Assembly (NCBI RefSeq): GCF_014805625.2
Contig: NW_023998423.1
Location: 4,110,672 to 4,174,671 of the forward strand
DNA: 64,000 bases
DNA from: Glossina fuscipes
Lineage: Eukaryota; Arthropoda; Insecta; Diptera; Glossinidae
Reading direction: 5' to 3'
Shown here: one piece after another, positions 46,473 through 57,852 of the stretch
How positions within the stretch are numbered: position 1 is the first letter of the stretch
Layout: every line of letters starts with the position of its first letter
Made by a program: the position numbers and the translations under genes
The notes under the pieces: generated by a model
The model's database searches: none
Told to the model about the DNA's origin: nothing
What the model saw: only the letters and a program-made list of their open reading frames with translations

Positions 46473-47185
46473 ATGAAATTTTGATCCCATTTAATCTGTC
46501 CACCATAACTTTTGAAAGCTCTCTAAACCAGAAGAATACCAACCCGCACACTTTGACTTTAACAATCGAAAGCCTGATTGCCTCTGATTATTCGACTTTA
46601 TTTAATATAAAAATGTTTTCCGCATAAACTTATGCATCTTCTTGCCACATATTGATGCAACCGGAAAATACATTGCGTACCTTCGAAATTACCTAGAAGT
46701 TATATGAGTCTTAACAAGGATAGCCGACGGAAAAATTCCATTGATGATTCGAGTATTTGCACTAGAGGGGTTGCATGGAGTTGTTCACAAGTTTTCTCGT
46801 CTCAATTTTCGGTCAATATGAGGACTATAGCACTTCTTCGAATTCCGGTCATGTTTGCCTTCAACTCCTTATCAATTTCTGGCTTTGTCGCCCCATTTGG
46901 CTAACCATTGCCATGTGCGTCTTGGTACGTGTCCATACTTTACTGTCGTGAAGGATAGGTCAAAGTCTCTGGCTTGAAGCTCATATTCATTTTATTTGGC
47001 CCTTTCAATTAAAAATTATGTATCAGATGACAGTAAACACTTTTTCCACGCTTACAAATCCATTGAGACCTTTCACTAACGATTGCCGCCAAATAAATAT
47101 TGAACAACGTAGCGTCTTCGCGTTTCAAATTAAAACTTCACTACAATCCCACTGACTAAAGAAATTTTTTGTTAAACAGCAACTA
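46473..47185. other. Noncoding stretch
   Basis: No gene recognised; one 66-codon ATG-started ORF (46704-46904) has no motif. Confidence 0.45.
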
Positions 47186-47189
47186 CTAC

Positions 47190-47770
47190 TATGCGAAGCG
47201 AAGTAAGTGAAGTGAATGAATCAAGGTAAGGAAAATAGATAAGTAAGTCAAAGAAGTTATTGAAGTAAGTGAACTAAGCGGAAAATGTGAAGTAAGAGAA
47301 GTAAATAAGGTAAGGGAAATAGATAAATAAGTCAAAGAAGTTAGCGAATTAAATGAAATAAGTGGATAAAGTGAAGCAGTAGAAGTGAATGAAATAAGCA
47401 AAGTAAATGAAGCGAGGGAGAGAAATGAAGTAAATGGAGCATGTGACGTAAGTGAGTTAAGCTTATTAACCGAAATAAATGAAGAAAATGGGGTATGCGA
47501 AGTAAGTTAAAATAAGTGAGTAAAGGAATGAAGTAAGTGCAGTAAAAGAAGTTATGATGGAGAAAGAAAAAGGGAAGTAAGTGAAATAAGTGGTATATGA
47601 GGTAAGTAAATTAAATAAAAGAGGTAAAGAAATAGGTAAAGTAAGTGGAAAAATGAAGTAATCGAACTAAGTTTATTAAACGATATTAGTGAAGTAAGCG
47701 AAATATGTAAAGATACTTCAGTGAAGTAAGTGAAGCAAATCAATTTGGTGTACAAGACGTAGTAGAGAAA
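47190..47770 (+). repeat. Degenerate GAAGTAAGT array
   Basis: About 580 bp made of variants of a 9-10 bp word such as GAAGTAAGTGAAGTGAATGA. A higher-order repeat is visible: GGTAAGGAAAATAGATAAGT at 47225 recurs as GGTAAGGGAAATAGATAAAT at 47309, 84 bp on. The minus strand is open for 67-70 codons in two places, giving Ser/Leu/Thr repeats. The array decays on the right into GTAGAGAAAGTAAATGAC. It is called a minisatellite. Confidence 0.85.
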
Positions 47771-47779
47771 GTAAATGAC

Positions 47780-48820
47780 ATATGCATGGCGAATAAACGA
47801 AATGAAATTGGTCGAGTGGAAAACGTAGTGAACGAACTAAAAGAAATCAGTTAAGTTTTCGAATGCGTTCAAGGCGTTGAGTGAATCAATAACCCAAAGA
47901 TATCAATTAATGAATCGGAAAAAAGAGATAGAGAAACTCTAGATAGAGAAAACTGTTGTTATTAGGGGAAATCACATTAACGAGTAAGAAAGTCATATTC
48001 ACCGAATCTCGCATTCTCACCACCATTCTAATCTTAAACGCTTCTTGCTTGTATTTACAGTTATAAAGAAGTGAATGGCGTAAAATTTATCTTTCACCAT
48101 TTCGTTCACTAAAACGAAAACTTATGTAACTAAATTTATTTATATAATTTATTGTAATCACTATTTTTAAGTAACAGTGGAAGATTGTACAGAAACTGGC
48201 CGACCGCGTCATATAATATAATATATTAAAATTGTATTTTATTTTTTAAATAGATAACTGATAGTTTGATTAATATATAAAAAATGTATGTAAATGTATA
48301 AACATGACATAATTAAATCGAAAAAATTGGTTCTTTTTAGTCATATTTTTTTTAGGAATAAATATATATATATATATATATATATAAACATGTATTCGAA
48401 AATTAAATTACAAACTTAAAATTAGTCCATAATGGTAACTGTAGGGTGTCTCGTAAATTAGCAATTATAGCTTCTTCACTTTGCTTATACAAAACAATAC
48501 CCAATCGATTTGAGTTTGTCGTAAGAAAAAATTAAACCCCTACGTCTTGACGCCCACTTGCCGCAGTCTACTATCCAAGTTCTTTCAGGTGGTACCAATA
48601 GTGACAGTATTGTGATGACACCGTTCAAGCAGTCCGCCGTGACGTGCACGATGCTGAAATTGGAACTAATAGACTTCGCTTTACGCGTTCTACTGTCCAA
48701 ACCCGCTTATGTGACAGGGATATGGAGGACAACATTGCGAAGAAAAAATTAACCCATCACATCATGGCCTCCACGATAATCATTTTTGAATTAACGCATT
48801 TTTAAGCAGATAATATATCT
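47780..48820. other. AT-rich noncoding stretch
   Basis: TA run at about 48363-48385. Overlapping ORFs at 48485-48752 are unrecognised. The right end merges into a dispersed-repeat copy. Confidence 0.45.
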
Positions 48821-48829
48821 TACAATACT

Positions 48830-49250
48830 CTGCCATGTTTACTTTGTGACTAATAAGCATCAAAAAGTCGAAAAAAGGGAAATTTAATCACTTATAACTT
48901 TTTATGGGCTTGGCTGATTTTCCATTTTTTGACCTTCAATAATAGACGAAGTTCCACGAAGTAAATGTAGAAAATTTCAATTTATGAGTAATAAGCAAAA
49001 CGCCGTAAATTTTTGAAACATAGAAACAGAGTTGCATTACGCTTACGCTTTACTGTAGGTTGTGTGCTCTAAGCAATTTAACCTATTTGCAATACTAACC
49101 TACCAGACATGGCTAAATCGATTTAAAATTTGACGCTTATCATATGTATGCATATATTTTAGAGGGTCTCTGAAACTTGCCTTTCCTTGGTCTTGCAAAC
49201 ATTACGATAAAATTATTATACCCCCATCCCTGGGTGTATAGGTATTAAAA
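48830..49250 (+). repeat. Dispersed repeat family, 3' half copy
   Basis: Shares TTTATGAGTAATAAGC (48981-48996) exactly with 40509-40524. It has ACATGGCTAAATCGATTTAAAATTTGACG and the tail GGGTCTCTGAAACTTGCC..TTGCAAACATTACGATAAAATTATTATACCCCCATCCCTGGGTGTATA, matching the tail of the 40 kb copy in order. The head block is not visible, so the copy is truncated on the left or too diverged to see. Confidence 0.5.
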
Positions 49251-49825
49251 ATAACGGGATATCTGTTTAATTATTTTTTTCTATAGTGCCTATTACTTTC
49301 CTTTGCTTGCGTCTAATGAATATTATTATTAATTAATGAAAGAGTTAGTTACGAAAACCAAACCAAGTCATTAGAGGTTATAGCCGATGGTGTCACATTA
49401 TAAATTTCATGTAGAAAGAAAAAAAGAAAAAGAAAAAAAAAAAAGGAAGGACAATTAAAACGGAGACGATAATTTGCAAAACACTTTATCGTTTTAAACT
49501 TTAAACCTAACAGTTTGACAGTAGTTTCACAATTGTTGGCATATTGGAAATGTTGCCATCTAATGTTTTGCGAGCAATCGAGTTAACTGCATTTGTTCAC
49601 ATATACACTTACGTAAACATACAGCTGCCATATAAGGTTGTCAACTAATTAGTTAAATAGTTGAGTTAGTTTTAATTAATATAAACACGTTCAAAACGAC
49701 AAACAACTAATTGGCTTCGAATAGACACACCGTATAATACGATAGAATAGAAAAAAATAAAGAAAAAGATCAACAAATTCACCCACCATCATCAACAAAG
49801 AATAAACAGAAAATTTAACAATGAA

Positions 49826-49869
<44 letters not shown>

Positions 49870-52140
49870 AGGTCTGTAACATTGCCTTTGAAAAGTTACA
49901 GTTTATTTTTTATTTTTTTTTTGCTTTGGTATTGACTTTTCAGTTAAGATAGACTAATTTTCTCATACCATTTGTAACGCCCAGAAATACTCGCCAGAAA
50001 TACTTCCGCCCCATAAAGTGAATCAATATTTAACACGAAGCTCTGAATCTAGCCAATCACATCCGTGATATCGTGGAATTATATAACTGTTGTTGAATCT
50101 TCTTCTCATATGGAAATAGTTTCGATCGGCCCGCTGATAAAAGGGGAAAACGTCACTTCAAATAGTGGGCACTCTAGTGTCGTCTTAACAAGAATACCTT
50201 TTGTTTTTTTAACAGGCTTTTGCTTATTTTTTAGTTAATTTGACTGCAAGGTTTGCTTATTGCCTGGGAAAACGTGATTTAATAGCTTGTTTACCAATAC
50301 AGAGATCATTGAGGTTACTGGAAGATCATCGTCGTCATCATTACCATACACGTTTACCACACATACAAGTTTATTGTATTAATGTTAAATGAATTCTGAG
50401 CTTTTTAATGATGCTCTTGACGCTTTTTGGCATTTAAAAAAAAAAAAAAAAAAAAACAACAAATTTCTTTTGACAACTTCTCGTTGGAAATTAGAAAAAC
50501 TTGAGAAAAATTTTCAATAAAATAAAAAAAATGATACTCTTATGAAAATTTACTTAAGATGAAAAATAGTAAGAAAAAATAATATTACAAATTATAATAT
50601 TATGCTCAATTTATGTAGAGAAAGACAACAAACACACAATACCATAAAGTTGTACTTATTCCATTACTTGTCTATTGTGCGCGCTTATCCAAGAAATTTG
50701 CTAAATGTCTTTGGATGATATTAGAATTTTTAAAGAAATTTACTCAAATCCTTGAATGTCATTACACACACACACATTACATACAATTAAGATATTTTAT
50801 ACTTATGAAGAATTTTGACTTGTACGAAAGGTACTACAACAAATCAAGTTGTTTGGCAGTAGCAATGTGCTGATGCAACGTAAAGTTGTTCAGAAAAGTG
50901 ACTAATATCGCTCTGATGTACCTTTGGGTATGATCGACAAAATACAAATTTACATGCATGAAAATTGTAGACTGACATCACGCTTACCAAAAGCATCAAT
51001 AAGTCCCGGGAATAAGTAAGAAGAACTTTTTTGTTGCAAAACTTGACTTTACGCATCAACATTGTGTCTTCCAAGAAGAGTGACACAATGCTTATTCTAC
51101 GACCCGATTTTATCAAAACGTTTGCCTAGAGCGCTTCAAATTCTGCAGTCCATTATGAGATCGAAATGTTTCTTCATGAAGCACTTTTTTTAAATTACCG
51201 AAGCGACAATAGTTCCCGTCGGCAGCAATACTAACTCCAACACTATTTGTACTGCATTTGCAACGAACGTTTTAAGACACTTTGCATTAGGTACACTGTG
51301 TGTAAAGGAGATGACAATTTCGAAAACAACTTTCTCTTCTTCAAATTTTCAGGCAAATTAACGCATTCAGGATTTTTATGACGTTTTGTCGCTTAACCAC
51401 CGCTTCTGGGCGTTGAATGCGTTGAGAATTATCGGTGCCGACATTGGCCTAACTGAAAATTGACGAGTGACCGACAAATTGTTGCTTCATAACAGAGTAG
51501 CCAAACCCTCTTTCAAACCAACGATGAATTCCGATGGTATGTTTTTACTTTAAAATGCGATCTTTAAGCGACACACAATAATCGCACTTGACCTCGATTT
51601 GGAAACAACAAAAGTAATGTCATTAGAAGCTTAACTCTTTACACTGGAGCCCGTACACAAATTATAGAAATAACATGAAATTTTGGCAAGCAGATGTAGA
51701 CGACAATTATGCGTTAGTTCCGATGTTGTAAGATTATCCAGATGTAGCAGTTGAATGAGAAGTCCATGTATAAGGACAAAACGATTTAGTTATCTAGAAC
51801 TTTCTTTTAATGGAGCGTACACGCGCGTAATGGATGCCAGTTCCCATTGTATCAGTCAACAGTCAATAGTAGCCAATAGCAGTCAACAGTATCAACAATA
51901 ACAACAGTATGAATATCATGCGATATCGTTGAGCGTTATTATCTAATTTAAGGCAGCGCTGAATATTAACACGAACTTTTTCAATTATAACTATTATCGG
52001 AATGCACGCAACTGCAACAATCAAGACTTGCATATTCATTCTTAGCTGAAGTCCGCAGCAAAATGTAAATGGGTCCGACCACAGACATGCCGACCACAGA
52101 CAGCCATGCAGTATGTACACTGATTTGGAACTGAGTGTAA
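49251..52140. other. AT-rich noncoding stretch
   Basis: A-rich tract at about 49425-49445, poly-A at 49831-49867 (about 36 bases), poly-A at about 50437-50457, and ACACAC at about 50765-50775. ORFs at 50844-51116 and 51863-52144 (minus) match no family. No gene. Confidence 0.5.
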
Positions 52141-52275
52141 GCACTTAGTAAAATCTTCTAAACCATGGCCTGTTAACTCCATATAGCACTTAGTAGAATC
52201 TTCTAAACTGTGGCCTGTTAACTTCATATAGCACTTAGCAGAATCTTCTAAACTGTAGCCTGTTAATTCCATATT
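52141..52275 (-). repeat. Three tandem 45 bp repeats
   Basis: Units at 52141-52185, 52186-52230 and 52231-52275, each GCACTTAGTAGAATCTTCTA.. plus AACTGTGGCCTGTTAAC.. with a few substitutions. The unit is a multiple of three and stays open on the minus strand, where a 76-codon ORF (52042-52272) reads a 15-residue repeat of the form MELTGHSLEDSTKCY. Openness may follow simply from the unit length; no known protein repeat is recognised. Confidence 0.85.
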
Positions 52276-52279
52276 GTTT

Positions 52280-53450
52280 TACACACTGAAATGCTCTTTA
52301 CTCTACGACGCGCTGTCTTGTTTACTCATGTATAGCACAAAGGCGGCTTTTGCGTCCACAAATCTTTCTTAACTAAGGAAATGTATTGAAACATAATTTC
52401 CTTTTTTAATGAACAGAAATTTATAGGCAACTTCAAAAGCGACTTTTTTAACATCTGGTAAAATGTCAGTTATGACGTAAGAAATATATGCAAAATTACT
52501 CACTTTGGGAGCGAAGAGAAACAGTTTGCCCGAAGTAACTAATTGATCGACTGAGATCAATTTACTGATAACAAAGTTGAGCAGAGGTTCCGCTCATTCG
52601 CTCGTCCTAGGTAACCTACTTTCGGCCTCGAAGCTGAGAACATGGTCAACTTGTGTTTGTTTAACTTAGTATTAACAAAAATATTAATCTCCGAAAATAT
52701 GCCCAAATGGCAATCGTAGCTCATTTACTCGATTTATTGTCAAGACAGCTTCATTCTCAGCATGGTTGCCGAAGAAAGTTTCAATTCGGATTTACTTGCT
52801 TCAATTACAGCATAGAATAATAACAAATACGTTTACTGAGCAAGCTTGATATCTGTATAGAAAGGTTAAAAAGAATTGGTTAACTAATTAACTTTTTGAT
52901 CGAAAACTAATTAGTTAAACTTAACTTAGCAAGATCAAGTTTTATTCCCTTAGATCACTGTTTGCATCATTTCTCATTATTTTTTTCTGCTAAGCAAGAA
53001 AAAAAAAAAATGAAGTAAAATTTTTTTTCTTCTCCCTTGATTTTTAATCGTAAGCTAAGAGCGAGATCTTTTCCCATATTAGCTTAAAAACTTTAGTGAT
53101 CGTGCATGAAAGATGAGAAGGAGTTTTTTATATTTTTGATAGGCATTGTCTGAAGGCTACCTGCGTAGCTTTCATAGGTGTTATAAGCATTCATATGCAT
53201 GTCAGGTCGAGATGTTAAACATTTTAAAGAATAAACCATTAGGAGAATGATTGAATGTCTAAATACTTTGACAGTTAACGTCACGTTCGGTATAAGTAAT
53301 GTAAGACAACTAAAAAAAATGCTCGGATAAAAAGCTGATAAAAACATCTTTAAAGATATTGCTGAACATATGCTTCCGTTATATTATTTAAATTATTATC
53401 TTTGACAATGAATAACAATAAAGAAACGCAACTAACATAAGCTATGTTAG
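52280..53450. other. Noncoding stretch
   Basis: No gene or named repeat. A/T runs occur at about 52998-53030. Confidence 0.5.
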
Positions 53451-54600
53451 TGTAATTTAATCGAAAGAGAGAGAGAGAGAGATATTGATAAAAATCATAA
53501 ATTATGAAGAAACTACTAATAATATCAGGCGACCAATCAACCAAACAAATGCAAATGCAATTTGTTGCATGTTGTTGTCGTTCATTTCCTCTGCTTTTTC
53601 TGTAACCAATCAAAGGAGTTAAGGCATCGAAATGCTATGACTGAACTGCACCTGTTACCAAATTTGTGCTCATATTCACTTTTTTTTTACGAAATTGACG
53701 TCATTAACTTTATAATAAGCGTTACGATCACTCCATGGTATTGAATATCAAAGAATGAAAACAAAAAGTGCTTACGTTCATATAATCATACAATCAATTT
53801 GTGAAAAAAAAAAACAAAAAAAAAAAAAAAATTCATAAAACCATGTATATACAAACATAAATACATGCACATATAGTTAGACACTCAAACTTAGATTATT
53901 ATTGTTGTTGTCACTTTCCCAGCTGTTGCTTGAAAAGAAATTTATTTCTTCTTTTTCTTTTTCCGTACGGCCATAGAAATTCTCATTTAATATTGTCCCT
54001 TTATGGCATGTGTATGTATGTATGTATGAATATGCTTTTGTGTAAGCAATATACATAGATACATGTGTTTTTTTTTTTTTTTTTTTTTTTTATTTTATTT
54101 TTATTTTTATTTAAAAATTTAAAATAAAAAATTATATATTCTTAAGCACTCACACACACACACACACACACACACATACATACATACATAGATACATGAA
54201 TAAATGTGTGTTTATATAGTATAGACTTGGCCTTTCTATAATTTGATCCGTATCTGTTTTATATGCATGTTGAGATCTTTTTGTCTTTGTTATTGCAGTT
54301 GTTGCCGTTTACCTTCATTTCTATTTATGGTTTAGAAAACCAATGGGGGGTAAACAATTAAACGCTTAAACAGTCATTTAACAATATTTATAGACCGCTA
54401 GCGGCACAACTCTCTAAGAGACACTAGAAACCAAATATGGAGAATATTCAATAAAAATACAAAAATTCATATAAAAAATAACAGATAAGAGTGAAAAGAT
54501 AAAAAAAAAAAATAAATAAAAATAAAGAAGAATGTAGAAAAGAGAAAAATGAAATAAAAGGGAGCTGTTGTGCGATCACATAAACTCTTCTTTCATTTCT
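53450..54600. repeat. Simple-sequence island
   Basis: GA run at about 53465-53482, A-rich run at about 53803-53832, poly-T at about 54067-54091, CA run at about 54151-54175 followed by CATA units, and A-rich tracts at about 54500-54530. No gene. Confidence 0.75.
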
Positions 54601-54949
54601 ATCCTTGAGCCGTCTAAAAATGGTGTCGTTCTCTGCCTTTTTCTAATTACAACGCTTTTCAACGGATATTTACGGTTCTACAAGATGGAAATTAAAGAGA
54701 GCGAATGAAATTTACGAAAGGGTTGAATACAGTATACCAATGAATAAGAAGGTCATTAGTACTTTTGTTATTCCGCACTGTTTGTTTGGTGATTAGCCTA
54801 AGGCAGTCTAGGAAATTTGTTGTTTGGAATTCATTTAACTTGCAACAATGTAAGAAAGACAGGCAGGTACGTTACTTGATTTGGCCAAACTCCTGTTAAA
54901 TGCACTCGTAAGCCTTTACATCCCAGTTTCTCTTTCCCTACTACAAATG
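54600..54949. other. Noncoding stretch before a gap
   Basis: Nothing recognisable. Confidence 0.5.
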
Positions 54950-54959
54950 NNNNNNNNNN
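54950..54959. other. Assembly gap (10 N)
   Basis: Ten ambiguous bases; true size unknown. Confidence 0.95.
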
Positions 54960-56330
54960 GAGATGCATTCGTAGCAAATCAAGATTGCTAAGCTAAAAAT
55001 AAAAATGCTTTACAAGCACTTAAATCTAATATTGACATTGCAGATTTCCTCGTCCTTGAAGTACCAATGCCATCTTACAAACTCTTAACTTATTGCAGAT
55101 CAAGCGTTCACAAAAGGGTCGGCCATTGGATGGTTGGAGAGACAAATTGATTAAGATCGCCTATATGATCAATCAATGTTGAAGTCTCTGAAGTAATTAC
55201 AATAATCCTTGAGATAATTCTATCAAGAAATTAATTCAATTTTATTACAAGCATCATAGGGCCATGGTAAAGCTAGGAATCGCTTCCTATGACAAAGCTT
55301 TTAGATAATTTCAGATTACTGTATAAACTAACCCGAGTAATCAGGAAATGCTTGTAACGGTTTACTTTCCTCATTTCGCATAGCTTGAATTTATACAAGG
55401 AGCAAACACTGATGCTGCCCAATGCTTTTAATTTTCAAAAAATGAATCACAAATCTGAGGTCATATTTGGCGAACAACTCTCGTGAACGAGAATTTTTTT
55501 CAAAACTGAAAAATTTCTTATTCGTGTTACGCCTCCCTTTCGGTCGGTCATCTTTTTTTTTTTTTGGCAAAATATGCAATTGCGTTATCGGAGAAATCAA
55601 GTTCCACAACACGTACTTATATGCATTAAAATTTTTGTAAAGATGTATCGTATGGTGCTGGCAGCATTGTTATTACGATCGGAAATATCAAGACAGTAGC
55701 CGCTTAAATTAACTCGAATAAATTGTTTACTGAAAATAAACCGAAATATATAAAATCATGAACAAAATTATTATCTTAGATGGTTGTGAAGACGAAAAGC
55801 ATAGCAAAAAAAAAAGAAAGGGAAGAAAAAAAAGTTGTAAAAATAATGAAAGATTTTAAAAACAATCCGGTTTGGGTGCGCGTATAAAAGTTTAAATAGC
55901 TTACTTATACTGCAGTACTCATCAAAATCGAAGCAACAGAAACACGGACGAGGAGGAGGATGAAAAAGCAATGCACACACAGCGACTGCAGAATGGTGCA
56001 TCAAGACAATCAATCTGCCAAATATTAATAATTTCATTTTATTACGTTTTTCGGTTTCTTTTCATCGGCAAAGTGCGTTGAAAAAAACGGGCAATGCGAA
56101 GTGGTCGAGGGAAGAAAAAAAACCGCTAAATATGAAATAAGTAAAGAAAAATGGGGTGACCATGTATATTAAATTTAAGTATCGCTTTCGTTTCGAAAAC
56201 TAACTTTCAGATACATGATCGCTGCCCAGTTAAAATTGCTTTAGTTTTCCGCTTGATGGTAGCCGAGAACAACGGGAAGAGAGTGTGTAAAGAAGACTTA
56301 CCAAGAATCTAAAGTAAACCGTAATCCTAC
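54960..56330. other. AT-rich noncoding stretch
   Basis: T run at about 55552-55565, A-rich near 55805-55835. ORFs of 73-88 codons on the minus strand contain Lys- or Phe-rich low complexity. No gene. Confidence 0.5.
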
Positions 56331-57650
56331 TTGGTTTATCATCCATACATGTATATATATATATTTTTCTTTTTATTAATGTGAAGTAACCGCAAAACCA
56401 CACAAATAAATATTCATTTTGTGATCAGCATTAACCAAAGGAACCCGGAGGCTGTTGGCAGCCCAATGAATCGATGCACAAGCTTTTCAATTCACTTCAT
56501 CACCACATTTAAAAACATCATCTTCAATGCATTTATTTTGCATATTCATATAAACTGGCAGGCAGTCAGTCAGCGACTCTGATCGACATAATCAAAGTGT
56601 GCCCTGTAGACAACTTGAGAAAGAGAGAGAGAGAGAGAGAGAGTGACATAACATTCAAGCCCACAAAGAGGTATTAAACAACAGCAACATTTTGAATAAT
56701 AACATATCAACAACAATAACTATGCCCGTGTATAATAATACCTTTTGCAATAACATCAATAATATACAAGAAGAAGAATATCACTTGAAGAGATGAGGGT
56801 CTAAGAACAAACAAAACGTTTAAAGTCAATAATGGTTTCTCCGTCTGCCTATAAGATCTCGCAACAATTATGAACAATTTTGTAAAATCAAAGACAATTA
56901 TTGAGAAGAAGCCCACCCACAAATGGCCATTCATTCCGGTCAATATTTTGGAAATGTCAGCTTCCTAGAGCTTATAGTTGCGACTATCTTGTGTTTGGTG
57001 ACTTAATTATGGATTTAAAGATTGTCAGATGTTTGTTAGCAAAGCTATGTATATCTGACAAATTTCCAGGTTTTCACTTCTTCACTTGTCAGATCTCCCT
57101 ATCGATGGGGAAAGTTATGGCTCACTGGTTAGTTAATTGAATGTTGCCAAGAAGCGATTTTTGTTCAACTATTCCGCTAACTTCTTACATTAAAAGCTAA
57201 GCTGAGACATTAAAAGCAAATACGATATAATCGCAAAGAAGAAAAATGGTGAAGATCGTACACCCGAAGAATGAATGCTCAAAGGACAAGAAATTAATGA
57301 ATTTATAAAACAAAGTGAAGTAAGTTAATGTGTCGACATTAACCCACTTATTGTTGGTAATGCGACTTAGAAATGACTAAAGATGCCGAAGATTTTTCTA
57401 AGAAACTGCTCCTAACGAATTTCAGAGCCTTTCGATTGCTTTCAGTTTCCCAGGTTGTAATTTCCCTTAGAGACTGTAATTTTAGCCTCAATAAAAAATT
57501 AACAATAATTATTTAATTAATTAGCCCAAGATAAATAACGATCAAAGGCCTTGTCTTCTTAAGTTATTACAATATAAACTCAGTTATCCGTTCATTAGGC
57601 TAAGGGTTTCACGGCGCAAAATTCACTTTCATTGAGCCAAAGAATTCTTT
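56331..57650. other. Noncoding stretch with few simple repeats
   Basis: TA run near 56351-56363 and GA run at about 56620-56642. Two opposite ORFs overlap at 56707-57140, both unrecognised. No gene is supported. Confidence 0.5.
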
Positions 57651-57652
57651 TC

Positions 57653-57847
57653 AATTTTTTAATACTATCCGCCTAAGTGGCCAAGAAGGCAAAGAGTCTC
57701 AACTAACCATTTAATGGTCATGGATTCACATCTCAAGAGCGGTAGAGTTTTTAATAAAAGCCGATAACCTTAGATGCTAGCGCTTTAAGACTTTAATCGT
57801 AGAATTTATTCTCTGGCTAAATTAAGGATAATAATAATAATTTTTTA
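57653..57847 (+). mobile_element. tRNA-derived SINE with short target duplication
   Basis: The body (57662-57838) starts near ATCCGCCTAAGTGGCC and carries a decayed box B (ATGGTCATGGATTCACATC). It shares GCGGTAGAGTTTTTAATAAAAGCCGATAACCTTAGATGCTAG and CTTTAAGACTTTAATCGTAGAATTTATT with the copies at 21.7 and 24.3 kb. It ends in an ATAATAATA tail. AATTTTTTA occurs at both 57653-57661 and 57839-57847, a plausible 9 bp target-site duplication, though the sequence is low complexity. The A run at 57853-57871 lies outside. Confidence 0.6.
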
Positions 57848-57852
57848 TTATC

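Noticed and set aside
53805..53832. Poly-A tail of a retroposed gene
   Set aside because: No coding relic or target duplication lies next to it; A/T homopolymers of this size are frequent across the window.
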